Shown in pieces: positions 53,631 through 63,596 of a DNA stretch of 64,000 nt. Under the pieces are notes generated by a model. That model did not search any database. It was not told the DNA's origin and worked only from the letters and a program-made list of their open reading frames with translations. This DNA is from Amblyomma americanum (taxonomy: Eukaryota; Arthropoda; Arachnida; Ixodida; Ixodidae), in the NCBI RefSeq assembly GCF_052857255.1, contig NC_135504.1, positions 136,574,929-136,638,928 of the forward strand, written 5' to 3'. The translations under genes and the position numbers were made by a program. How positions within the stretch are numbered: the first letter of the stretch is position 1; each line of letters opens with the position of its first letter.

Positions 53631-53786
53631 TTTGGTCCCTAACCCTCGTAGGTACCGCATGAACAAAGGCGACATAGGACATCCAAGCTTGCCTAAGCCC
53701 CCGGTGTATTTGTATAGGCTCCGATACATTTCATAGCGTTAGCTCTACTGGTCGAATTTCAAACCTCCGAAAAAAAATGAAAATTG

Positions 53787-53880
53787 TTGTTGGGGAAAAG
53801 AAATGGCGCAGTATCCGCCGCCGCCACGGTCGGGTTCGAACCCGGCACCCTAACCACTGAGCCACTGCGGCGGGTATCGA
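53787..53880 (-). repeat. Ruka-type tRNA-derived SINE, short copy
   Basis: On the minus strand CCGCCGCAGTGGCTCAGTGG (A box) and CCGGGTTCGAACCCGACC (B box) form a tRNA-like head. It is followed by GGCGGATACTGCGCCATTTC and a CCCCAACAACAA tail. The matching tail ATTTCCTTTCCCCAAAAACC also occurs at 54970-55000. The middle part of the usual head is deleted. Confidence 0.8.
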
Positions 53881-53998
53881 GCCTCCGAGTTATGCTGATT
53901 CCACGGATACAATCCAAGATGGCGGCCTCCATAGCAATGAGATAGTATCCCAGTGGTTGTCATGGAAACCGAGGTGGTTACATAATGAAATAAAATAA
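53881..53998. other. Short spacer between SINE copies
   Basis: No feature is recognised between the short Ruka-type copy and SINE-like copy Y, apart from a GGAGGCCGCCATCTTGG-type phrase on the minus strand (near 53920). Confidence 0.4.
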
Positions 53999-54543
53999 CA
54001 GGCGGCAGCTTGATGCCCGAGCACCACAACTAAAAAAACTTTAACCATGTCGATCTGGTGTATATGTCGCTGTCCGGCAGGCGGCAAACTCGGGCCACCT
54101 AGTCTGGACATTCGTGTAAAAATTGTGGACCAACCGTTTTCCGCAGAATGTTCCGGATGGTGATGGTGTCATATGGTTCAGCATAAACTTGGTGGTAAGT
54201 TAGAGCCTAGCTCGCGGCAGGGATTCGAACCGGCGACCTATGTACCCCCATTTCCACGTCGTAAGCATAGCACACAAAAAATGTGATGCCGAGCTTCGCT
54301 CAAAGTGGAACTGCAACGCCTGAGCACGTGAGTGCACATAAAAAGAGCAGTCGCGCAGCAGAAGCTGTGCGACTATATCGTAGCTAGTCTTCCAGCTGCG
54401 ACGCTGCCCCTCCCTGGACGCCTGCGTGTGGACCCGGAGGGGCACGGGTCATCTTCTGGCAGAAATAAAGTTTCTTCACTTCACCGGTCTGAACAGAGCC
54501 GACGCTGTGTTCTGCAGTGAAGTGACAGTACAGGGCAACCTGA
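53999..54543 (-). repeat. SINE-like repeat with tRNA-like B box, copy Y
   Basis: It matches copy X (42284-42697) over its whole length. On the minus strand the B box GGTCGCCGGTTCGAATCCC is perfect. Extra sequence at about 54347-54490 is not in copy X and includes a GCAGAAATAAAG phrase. Whether this is an insertion here or a deletion in X cannot be told from two copies. Confidence 0.65.
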
Positions 54544-54720
54544 CCTTAGTATGACCTCAGGATGTCTGCGTCAGGATGTTCAGATGCCCTCATGTTGTCT
54601 CTAAGTGGTCCTCAAGCAGTCCAATTGGGATCCATTTGTCCATCCGTTGCGTCTATTTAGGATGTCCTGAGGATCATGTTTGGGGACATTTTCAGTACTA
54701 CTTCAGGATTTGTATCAATA

Positions 54721-55012
54721 CCCGCCGCGGTGGCTCAGAGGTTAGTGCTCACGGCTATGATCCGGAATACACGGATTCTAACTTGACTGCGGCGGCCGCG
54801 TTTCGATGAAGGACAAACGCAAAGGCGCCCATGTGGTGTGCATTGTCAGAGCACATTAAAAATCCCCAGGTGGACGAAATTATTCCGGAGCCCTCTACAA
54901 CAGCACCTCTTTTTTCCTTTCTTCTCTCCTTTATCCCTTACCTTAAGGCGCTGTATATATATATATATTGTGCCATTTCCTTTCCCCAAAAACCAAAACC
55001 AAACCATTTGTA
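54721..55012 (+). repeat. Ruka-type tick SINE
   Basis: The head CCCGCCGCGGTGGCTCAGAG (A box) leads to GATTCTAACTTGACTGCGGCGG (decayed B box), then the body with CAAAGGCGCCCATGTGGTG, AGAGCACATTAAAAATCCCC, AGGTGGACGAAATTATTCCG and GAGCCCTCTACAACAGCACC. It ends in TA repeats and ATTTCCTTTCCCCAAAAACC. This body is the Ruka SINE known from ixodid ticks, the strongest hint to the organism. Pol III transcription is expected for the family. Confidence 0.88.
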
Positions 55013-55789
55013 ACAACAGCTGTTTTTTTTTATATGGGAGTGCCATATTCAAAGCTAATGTACATGAAGGTAACCAGATTGAACAAAAAGAACGGGCTTA
55101 CCAAGGGCCACAGAGAGTAGCTCTCTCTGCAGCACACTCTTGCACTGTGCATTTCAGAGCATTTTCTTTGTCAACTTCCAACTACCTCTGCTGCCTGAAT
55201 GGAAAAAATGAGCGGCCCAAAAACAAACAGTTCAACCCCATCAGAAGCCTGTGATGCATAAGAGGTGCAAAAGCAAAAATATCCTAAGATATCTCCTCAA
55301 GGCATATAATTTTTTGGGTCACAATGGTTGCCTTCATTCGATACAACTGTACACACATATCATTTAATAAACCTGCAGTTTTTAATTAATGAGAGCTGAG
55401 TGCAAGAGTGTAAGCTGGCTTTATATCAGTTCCACAATATTACCCAGCGATAGAGGATTGTAGGCCATTTGAAGAATTTTCATCCTCGAGCTGCCCAGCA
55501 AAGTAAATACTGAGGACTTCCTGATGAGGACATTTAGACAACGATGCACTCAAAAGGTACTCAGAATGTCCTACTCGGAATGAGGATGTTCTGATCAATC
55601 GAGGAGTTCCTCGGGATGTTTGATGTTGTCTGGTATGACGAGAAAATTTTTTTCACGCTAGACGTTAAGGGAAATCGCTTTTGACAGTTCAATGAAAAGC
55701 TACAAATTTTTAAAACAAAATTCAAAGAGGGTCAAGGGCAAACATTGGTGCGTTTGGCATGGAATGACCCATATACGATTAATTTTCAT
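55013..55789. other. Stretch without a recognised gene
   Basis: A 60-base phrase (CACACTCTTGCACTGTGCAT ... CACTTCCAACT-like) at about 55130-55195 recurs at 61138-61200. Iterations of GAGGATGT, AGGACTTCC and GATGTCC occur here (55505-55640) and at 54545-54720, on both sides of the Ruka copy, suggesting that Ruka landed in a small repeat. No coding content. Confidence 0.4.
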
Positions 55790-56099
55790 TTCATTTTTTA
55801 TTCAATCATAGCCGAAATAAACAAAAGAAACATCGCTACAAAAAGCAGCTGGATCCCTAGCTCGCTGGCAAGTTGGGATCCATGCACATAATGTTCAGAA
55901 AACTAAATCAGCAGACAGCACAGACATGGGACGCACTCTCAAAGGAGCAAAAAAAGGCCACAATCTGTTACAATGGTATAACCTCAGCCGTGCAGAGAAG
56001 TTAGTATTTTGCTTTATTTCTACTGTGATTTTATTCCAGATTCTAGTCCGTACAAACAGAAACGTAGTTTTACCATATATAATTTTTGCTAATTGGAGT

Positions 56100-57660
56100 G
56101 AGAATGTTATTTATCGCAACTCTTCCTGATCTATATTGTGAGGAGAGAAAGTGAGATGGGGCTAAAGAATAGTTGCTGGTGATCGAACGGTGTACCATTG
56201 TCGCAGGTTTACGTTGCATTATTAGATGAAGGTGAAGTATCTCTAAAGATCTGAAGAGAGGCGACGTATCAGCATGGTAACTAGCAGATTATATGAACCT
56301 AATTGCTCTTTATTGAATCTTGAAAAGTGGTTCTAAATATGTCAGATAGGTACGGCCCCAAGATTCAACATATGACAGGTGACTATGAAATAAAGTGAAG
56401 TACATTGTTCTTAAAGTGACTGTATCAAAATACTGCAGACATTTTAATAGTGCGAAGCAGACATGGGATAACTTCTTGCATAGAGATTTGATATGTGGTT
56501 GCCAAAACAGCTCATCCAGTATAACTCCTAAGTATGTGATTTGAGGAGTTTGTTTAAAAAGAAAGCCTTCAGTGTGAATATCCAGGTGTTTAGTTGGTGG
56601 CAGCCTGCGTGGGGAGCTGATTAAAACGTACTTTGTTTCAGCATAGTTCAGCGCTAGCTTATTACTAGCAAACCAATCACAGAAATTTAAGTTCAAGGTT
56701 TGCACTTTTAACCACGCATTTTTAACCACATCTTCATATGATTCACGAGCACAAATCAAGGCAGTGTCATCAGCATACATGAATGCTGTAAATTTATTGG
56801 ATGCTTTTGGGAGGTCATTTATGTATACAGGGAACAGGATAGGTCCGAGAACTAACCCCTGAGGCACGCCGGCACCAATAACCACGCATTCTGATTTTAC
56901 ATGGAGCAATTCAACACTGTTTTCTACTACTGAAATAACTGCGAAAAAATTTTGAGTGTTATAACGCGAAAACCATAGCACTCTAATTTGCGTAGCAAAG
57001 TGCTGTGGTCCACCGAGTCAAAAGCCTTTTGAATGTCTAAGAACATGCCCAGTAAAAATTTGTTATAATTTAATAACTCATTTATGAGGTTGGAAATTGA
57101 GAGGACCGCGGTACTAGTTGATCGATTGCTCCTAAAGCCATGCTGACAGGTAGAGAGTGTAGCTTCGCATTTTAAGCAAGCAATTACCCGTGCCTCTAAA
57201 AGCTTTTCAAGTACAGTATTAATACTGCTGAGAATGGAAATGAAACGAAAATTTTCAAGAGCATTAAGATCCCAATTTTTAAATATAAGAAGAACTCCAG
57301 CTACCTTTAGAGTCTGGAAATACAGCTTCATGAAAGACGTGATTAAAAATTTTTTCTAGTTGAACGGCTAAGATATTAATGCATTCTTTTAGTACAAAAG
57401 GAGAGATTTCGTCAATTCCAGCAGAATGCTTCGCTGGCATGGCATTAACCACTGTGACAATTTCATCAATGGTTATATCAGTATATCCGAATGATACCGA
57501 ACTACAAGAAACGTTTACAGGGCTGTCAACTAAAGGACATGCGTGCATAATACGAGAACCTATTTTACAAATATAATTATTAAATGAAGCAACTAATGAA
57601 TTCCGCATTATTCTTAAAACTTCAAAATCAGGCATTACAAAACCAAAAGCTATAGGCTTA
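56100..57660 (-). pseudogene. CR1-like reverse transcriptase
   Basis: Frames from high to low: SPFVLKECINILAVQLEKIF (after a GIDEIS block), KNWDLNALENFRFISILSSI, CQHGFRSNRSTSTAVLSISN, MFLDIQKAFDSVDHSTLLRK, GAGVPQGLVLGPILFPVYIN, the active site FMYADDTALICA, NKLALNYAETKYVLIS, ITYLGVILDE and a C-terminal region reaching IWNKITVEIKQN. No RNase H domain follows, as in CR1/L2/Jockey. Breaks lie near 57300, 56960 and 56310. Confidence 0.85.
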
Positions 57661-58239
57661 ATACCAGAGTGAATTATTCACCATGTCAGCTTAGAATCAT
57701 TGAAACTTCTGGCTATTAACTGGGAGTAATATTGCTTTTTACGATTCCTTATGGCAGCAGTGACTTTATTTCGCGCAACATTGTAATTCATTCTATAGTG
57801 CTCTATGCTTTTATGCTGTTTAAGCTTAGTATGCCAGAAATCTTTTTTTATTAGAGATAGGATCGTTTTGGTCATCCACGGAGTGATGGGAGTGCTATAG
57901 TATTTCTTGGAATGTGCTTCAGTTGACTGAGAAATCGCATTCTTTATGGTGCTGCTAAGTGCATCTTTTGAAAGCTTCTCTGCATGGCCTGACGGCTCTA
58001 AATTCACCTCCTGCAGATGCTAATTTAGAGTATCAAATTTAACGCACTTGTAAACACATCTTGGGATATCCTTAATACTACCACTGGACGGAAAAAGAAA
58101 GCCATTTGGCAGGATCAGTTACGGGATAGTCATATGCGCAAGCAACAGCTCAAATCTGTGTCGCAGTTACAGAGTATATGATCAGTTATTCATTATGAGC
58201 TCAGGGTCACTCTTGTAATTTGACATTACAGTACCCGTA

Positions 58240-58760
58240 GGCTTCCAGTAAAATGAAGTATTCATTCGTACTCTCTTTTTGCACCATATTAGTCTCCAAC
58301 AATGACTGCTTCCATGCGAAAGCAAGATAGGGACATAAGCATGCGCTCGAGATGTGAGAGGAATATATGCATGTTCCTGTTGGGGGTGCGATATATTACT
58401 GTTAATAGCATATCTGAAAACTTTACAACTACTATGTCAAATTCACTACTAAAGGTATAAGACAATTCAGGTACTACGAGACAAGCTAAAGATGTCTTGA
58501 CGAATGAAGCAACGCCACCTCCTCTTAGGTTACCTGCCCTCGGTGAGCGGAAAAAAAAAAAATATCCTGGAATGTGAAATTCCGCAGAGTACAGCCAAGT
58601 ATCCGTCAAAGCAATGAAGTCAAACATGAATGTATGTAGAACCATCAAACAACAAAGACAGTCAATATTTCTGTGAATACTAATATTGCACTACATACGG
58701 GAGAGGGTTGGGTTGCATATGGCAAAATCACAAGTCAACTTGACAGTACTTGACCCCATC
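58240..58760 (-). pseudogene. CR1-like endonuclease
   Basis: Minus-strand frame 58648-58289 reads FIALTDTWLYSAEFHIPGYF, RGGGVASFVKTS, TVIYRTPNRNMHIFLSHLER and AVIVGD, where the catalytic GDxN block breaks off at a stop. The expected Glu in TETW is Asp here (TDTW), a change at a catalytic position. Upstream codons are shifted. Confidence 0.75.
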
Positions 58761-58856
58761 TTGGAGATAAGAGAAATGGCTTAGCAGATCAAAGCGAGAT
58801 CGCTTTCCTTAGAAATGTGAATAACACTTGAATTTTTATGCTTTTTGCGCAAGTAT

Positions 58857-59992
58857 TCAACTGTTCACAACCCAGTATTCCTGCATTTCCCTAAACACTT
58901 TAGCTTCACATTGGGGCCATCCATAGACAGCTGGACAGCTTTCGCCAGCAGCAAATCTGCCAAGGCAGCCAGAAGCTTCTCCTGAAGGTCTTTGGCAGTC
59001 GAATGTCCCATGAACACCGACGTATAATATTTCGTGGTTACACGCTCGGGCATAGTACTCCAGTACAGCAAATGGATGTCCATCTGTTTTTTGCATGCAG
59101 TCGTTCAAAGACTCATCAAACAGAATGGTATGCCGATCAGATTGCTCTAATTCACGTTGTAGGCACGAGAACAAATGCTCCATGACCATGGCCCACTATG
59201 TATGCAGATTTTCTTTCACCGCAGGAAAATGACTCAGCGATTTTGCTATCCGGGAACATTTTCGTGAACGATTTCCCTGTGTGTGATGACGAGTTGTAGG
59301 AATAGTGTGATGTTGCCATTTTCAAGGTCCACAGTATCTACGCGTAGGTCACACACTCGTGCGCTTTGCACAGGCTGCTCACATCCGATGACGTTGATGG
59401 AGCCGGCTCGATGCGTTGCTCATAAGCAATTGCTGTCAAGTAATACTGCAAGGTACTATGCGCCGTAGTCGCTTTCGTGTTCGCAATGCGCTTTGCGCTC
59501 AACATATGACTTTTGAGGACTGGCTAGCCCATTGATGATACATCGAAGGTTTTCCCGCATGTCTTGCACTTTGCTCGATGCGAGTTTGACGTATCCAAGA
59601 AATCACTCCCTATAAGCAGCACTGTTTAACTACGACTGCTGGAAATTGCACTTTCCCAGCATATTGAAGCTACGAAAGACGCGACAGCGATTATTCGTGC
59701 ACCATGCTTTCTCACAACGAAGGTAGGCTTAGCTGGAGTCGTTGCCGCCACTGTAACCACGCTACTGCGTTATGGCTACGGAAACAGATTGGATTGGATG
59801 CTTTGGTTGGCTTGAGTACGTAGCTGCCATGCATTCAAGAGGCATCCGCTAAAAACCGGCTGAACGGAAGCCTATTGAAGAAATTCAAGTATATTTAAGA
59901 ACTTCAAAATAATTGAGGGTCTTCAAGGCCTATAAAAAGCTGTTTTTAAATTCCAGGGCTGTCAAGGGTTTCAATGACTGCTACAAACCCTG
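58857..59992 (-). pseudogene. hAT-like element copy C, 5' part only
   Basis: The right end is the reverse complement of CAGGGTTTGTAGCAG (ends 59992), with CAAGGCC and TTCAAG iterations inside. The start codon position equals 59662 (MLGKCNFQQS, with an early stop). Later codons give a BED-like finger and, at 59189-58857, ILFDESLNDCMQK, FMGHSTAKDLQEKLLAALAD and VQLSMDGPNVKLKC. The rest is missing where the CR1-like LINE begins. It is a third, independent copy of the family at 20307-25643. Confidence 0.82.
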
Positions 59993-60099
59993 ACAGAAAA
60001 GGTCCTTGATGTCAAATGTTAACTTACATAGAACGTGAGCTAGGTTAGCATGTAGCATTACTCTATTGTAATGCCGCGCGTAACAGGGCAAGGGGTGTG

Positions 60100-60440
60100 T
60101 CCAGTGAACCACGTAAACCAGTGTGCCCCATGTGAAAAATAGGTGGTCTACAAAATTCTGCTTTCCTGTGGACAAATGTACATTGCACAAACTGGCCAAC
60201 GTATCTTTGAGACAATCGACTTTTTAAAATCTAGCAAAGCATTGTAGTGAATGCTGAGGGTGTGAGCCTTTCCTTGATCAAACGAGAATTTAGTATGCCA
60301 TCCTAATCAATTGACCAGGCAGGTGTCAAAGGCCTATCACGTCTACAAGAATGAGCATACATGTGCGAATCATGTTATCGAGCATGAAAAGGAGTTGTCA
60401 TATTTACACACACCACATCAATGTCGTTTTGTTGTTGATT
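60100..60440 (+). pseudogene. Penelope-like GIY-YIG scrap
   Basis: The plus strand reads VNHVNQCAPCEK, then VVYKILLSCGQMYIAQTGQR, a GIY-YIG start with its preceding Cys pair, and a short continuation. After that, frames decay. RT is not present. Confidence 0.6.
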
Positions 60441-61543
60441 AGTGCACACCTTTTTTTCGGAGTATGTGCATATTCTGTTTACTGCATACCTTTTTTTCAG
60501 AGTAATCACATATTGTGTGTTTCGTGAACAAACGCTAAAGTAAGTCAGCGCTTATGGCATCTGTTCTTTCTGCGTTCAAGGTCTTTAGTGCGAAAGCAAG
60601 TCACGAGGTTTAACAAGCTCACCGGGTTTATCTGCAGCTTGACCTTGGCCAAACCACAAATAAATAAGCTAAACCGCAACTGGGCGACTGCCGCGACAGA
60701 TCAGCTTCACTGGCCACTGTACAAGGGCATTATAGTATCACTGCTGCTGACCACGCCTCGTGTTAAACTGCAACACACCCTAGCGCTGTGCATTTCACAT
60801 TGTCGGCATCTTCAGCTAGATGTGCCGACGATCCAGCAAAGCAAACCATGAGCCAACCAGGCTAAACACATGGTTTCGCACGTCTACTTGGTTTAACTAC
60901 GTTAAAACCCAACAACTTTATAGTGTGAAAGCACTAATCCGGAAGCTCAGAGCCTAGCAAAATCGTCTCTTTCGAATGTTTGCTCAGCAGAATAGAAAAG
61001 AAAAAACAAAGAAGAGGTAATCATATCAGTATCGATGACTGGGAGTCGAACCTGCGGCGATGCAAACAGATCAGCTTCGATGGCCAATGCCCAAAAGCTA
61101 TAGGCTATCGCCACAGCCAAACACACCTCGTGTTAAACTGTAGCACACTCTTGCACTGTGCATTTCAGAGCATTTTCTTCATTCACTTCCAACTGTGGAC
61201 CCACTGCCCGTTCATCATTGTCGTGTATGCAGTACAAATCTGTACTTTTGCACTGATTCGAATGTAGTAATCATTCTAAGTTTTTTGTTTGAGCTCCTCC
61301 TTCCAAGAAGCAGTCATACGCGGTGTCAACCAACTAGTGCTGATTACTCATCGTGCCCTAAGGGAAGGTGGCTGAAATCTATCATGCACCTGCAGCCATG
61401 AATTCGTGGCAATACTTCTCTCTCCAAAATTAGTATGCATACTTAATCCTGCGACCTCAAAAAACGCAATGCACCCTTGGGTTTCAAACCCAACAGTAAC
61501 ACTCTGCAATTGGAGGCTCCAAAACTTGCTTGTTTCTACCAAA
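60441..61543. other. Stretch without a recognised gene
   Basis: A 42-base unit with ACCTTTTTTTC is duplicated at 60441-60525. A longer diverged duplication relates 60694-60800 to 61068-61165 (CAGATCAGCTTC ... CCTCGTGTTAAACTG). Part of it recurs at 55130-55195. No coding family is recognised. Confidence 0.45.
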
Positions 61544-61545
61544 TA

Positions 61546-63594
61546 CAGTAAAAGCTTTTTAATTCGAACCGCAAGGGGACGCCATCTCAGTTCGAATTAA
61601 ACGAAGTTCGAACTAACGAAAGCAATGAAGAAAAACAGGACACCGCGACCAGGAAGCAGCAGGGCATGGCGCCAGTTCAATTTAATGTTTGAAAAAATCC
61701 GTAATTGTGGTCTGCTTTTTTTCTTTGAAGGCAACAGCAAGCACTTTTTGCTCTAAAGAGCGAATGTTGCGGAAGGCTTCCTCTTCGCTTTCTTCAAAAC
61801 TGAAGAACAGGCGGGCGGCATTAAGTCCGGCCATGACTTCCGCAGCGGAGGGCCGCACCGGTGCCTCGTCGTCTTCCTCGTCGTCGTCACTGGCAGCGAC
61901 AGGCTCTATGTTTTTAACTTGGAAAATGATGTCCTCGTCTGTGGTCACACCACAGACAACTGCGCTCGCATCCACGTCTACGTAGTCGGCAAAGGAAACG
62001 TCTTTCAGAACGTCCGACATGGGAGCGGTGACGCTAGTGACGCAGTCTCCGTGCGCAGGTGGCTCGTCCACGTGCTCGCCTTGCGTGGTGAAGCCACAGT
62101 GGCGATAGCAATTGGCTAATGTAGCCCCTGTCACTTGTTCCCAAGCACGCACAAGCATATGCAGTGCACTCAAGAGCGTCACTTCGTAATTCTGGCATAC
62201 AATAATTCTTTCTAGTATGTGGCGCCGATAAAATGTCTTCAAATTTTTTATAATGCCCTGGTCCATGGGCTGCAGCACTGCCGTTGTGTTGGCTGGAAGA
62301 AAGGCCAACTCAACGGCATTCGTTTGAACTTCAATCTTGTGCGCAGAGCAGTTATCGACAAGAAGAAGGATTTTGCGGCCACAGCGCTCGAACTTCTTGT
62401 CTACCTTCATGAGCCACTGCTTAAACAACTCTCCAGTCATCCAAGCCTTCCTGTTTGCCGCGTAGTCTGTTGGAAGGGACCTGATGTTCTTGAAGCAGCG
62501 AGGATTGCTCGACTTTCCTACCACGAACAGCGGTAGCTTTTCACTTCCGGTCATATTTGCCGCAACCATCACCGTTACTCGCTCTATGCTTCGTTTACCC
62601 CCCGTACACTTGTCATCTTTGTACGTGATCGTTTTGGCGGGCAGTAACTTGAAAAATAAGCCTGTCTCATCAGCATTAAAAATGTCCTGCGGAGAGTACT
62701 TCCGTTGGTAGCCTTGTAGGACCTCGGAGCGCCAACTTTCACATGTTTCCAAGTTAACAGCCCTCATCTCCCCTGACACCGCACGAAACACAAGGTCGTA
62801 CCTTTCACGGAAGCGGTGCAGCCACCCATCTGAAGCTGCGAAGTCGTCGTAGCCCAGCCGCAGGGCGAAGTCCGCTGCCTTCGCCAATATGACGGGGCCA
62901 CTCAGCGGTATGTCCTGAGCACGCATCTCCTTAATCCAGAGGAGAAGCGCTTTTTCGAGGTCGGGGTACTTTGCCAGCCGCATCCTCTTCCTTTCGCTGG
63001 CAACTTCTGCCTCTAAGGCGTCTTCAATCGCCCTCTTATTTTTTATGTAAGTGGACAGCGTGCTCTTCGGTATTCCATGCTTGGCGATTTCTTGTATCGA
63101 CAAGACTCCGGCGTCCACTTCCCGTAAGATGTCGCATTTATCCTTCAGTGTTTTGGCGCGGTATTTACCGCGGGCGCACGCGCCATTCTGAAACCGCACG
63201 TCAGCGCGGCGAAGCACACCACCGAGGCCTAACTTTTGTGCTGGTTGCGCCATCCATCGGTTAACAACTGCAGCTATACGACAAGATTCTTAGGCCTCTG
63301 AGATCGGCGGTTCAAAACCGTAACCGCAGTTCCCGGAGGTAGAGAGAGGGCGTAGCTGTTGCCACAGCTGCCACCCCTTGCCCTCCAGCCTCTGCACCGG
63401 GAGCTGGCACCGGTTTTACCCGCTTTTACCTTCTCTCCCCCATTTTGGAGGCAACTCAGGCGCGGCGGCGCGTAGTTCGAATTAACGGGCGTTTTTATAC
63501 ATGGACTTCTATAGAGCTAGGCCGGACCAAGTAGTAGGGCTCGAATTATCCCGAAATTCGAATTACTGAAGTTCGAATTAACGAGCTTTTACTG
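61546..63594 (-). mobile_element. pogo/Tigger-type DNA transposon, apparently intact
   Basis: The left end is CAGTAAAAGCTTTTTAATTC and the right end, read inward on the other strand, CAGTAAAAGCTCGTTAATTC; they differ at two of 20 positions. TA flanks both sides (61544-61545 and 63595-63596), the target duplication of the Tc1/mariner superfamily. Inside each end are several copies of TTCGAATTAA or TTCGAA, possible transposase-binding sites. The 2.05 kb element has one open transposase frame. Confidence 0.92.
61682..63253 (-). CDS. Tigger/pogo transposase, 523 aa, intact
   Basis: Residues 30-75 form the CENP-B/Psq-like helix-turn-helix (KYRAKTLKDKCDILREVD ... IPKSTLSTYIKNK). A Tc5-type second DNA-binding domain follows (about 90-155, WIKEMRAQDIPLSGPVI, SDGWLHRFRERYDL). 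The DDE core has D195 (IFNADETGLFFKLLP), D300 (LLLVDNCSAHK) and D331 (LQPMDQGIIKNLK), a DD30D spacing. An acidic segment (about 455-470) precedes the C-terminus, which ends QTTITDFFKH. QTTITDFF fits the PCNA-binding PIP-box pattern, reported also for pogo. Length is normal for the family. It should mobilise its own element in the nucleus; host domestication is unlikely as the ends are preserved. Confidence 0.92.
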   Translation of the reverse strand: MAQPAQKLGLGGVLRRADVRFQNGACARGKYRAKTLKDKCDILREVDAGVLSIQEIAKHGIPKSTLSTYIKNKRAIEDALEAEVASERKRMRLAKYPDLEKALLLWIKEMRAQDIPLSGPVILAKAADFALRLGYDDFAASDGWLHRFRERYDLVFRAVSGEMRAVNLETCESWRSEVLQGYQRKYSPQDIFNADETGLFFKLLPAKTITYKDDKCTGGKRSIERVTVMVAANMTGSEKLPLFVVGKSSNPRCFKNIRSLPTDYAANRKAWMTGELFKQWLMKVDKKFERCGRKILLLVDNCSAHKIEVQTNAVELAFLPANTTAVLQPMDQGIIKNLKTFYRRHILERIIVCQNYEVTLLSALHMLVRAWEQVTGATLANCYRHCGFTTQGEHVDEPPAHGDCVTSVTAPMSDVLKDVSFADYVDVDASAVVCGVTTDEDIIFQVKNIEPVAASDDDEEDDEAPVRPSAAEVMAGLNAARLFFSFEESEEEAFRNIRSLEQKVLAVAFKEKKQTTITDFFKH

Positions 63595-63596
63595 TA

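Larger units (their letters stand above)
55790..58850 (-). mobile_element. CR1-like LINE, decayed, no RNase H
   Basis: Endonuclease, RT and a long 3' part are readable on the minus strand. The end is an A-rich tail GAATAAAAAATGAAATGAAA (55773-55800). The 5' side ends near 58850, beside a broken hAT-like fragment. A second fragment of the family is at 45205-45493. Confidence 0.83.

Noticed and set aside
53787..53880. Functional tRNA gene
   Set aside because: A and B boxes are present but no cloverleaf can be formed, and the 3' side is the tail of a known SINE type.
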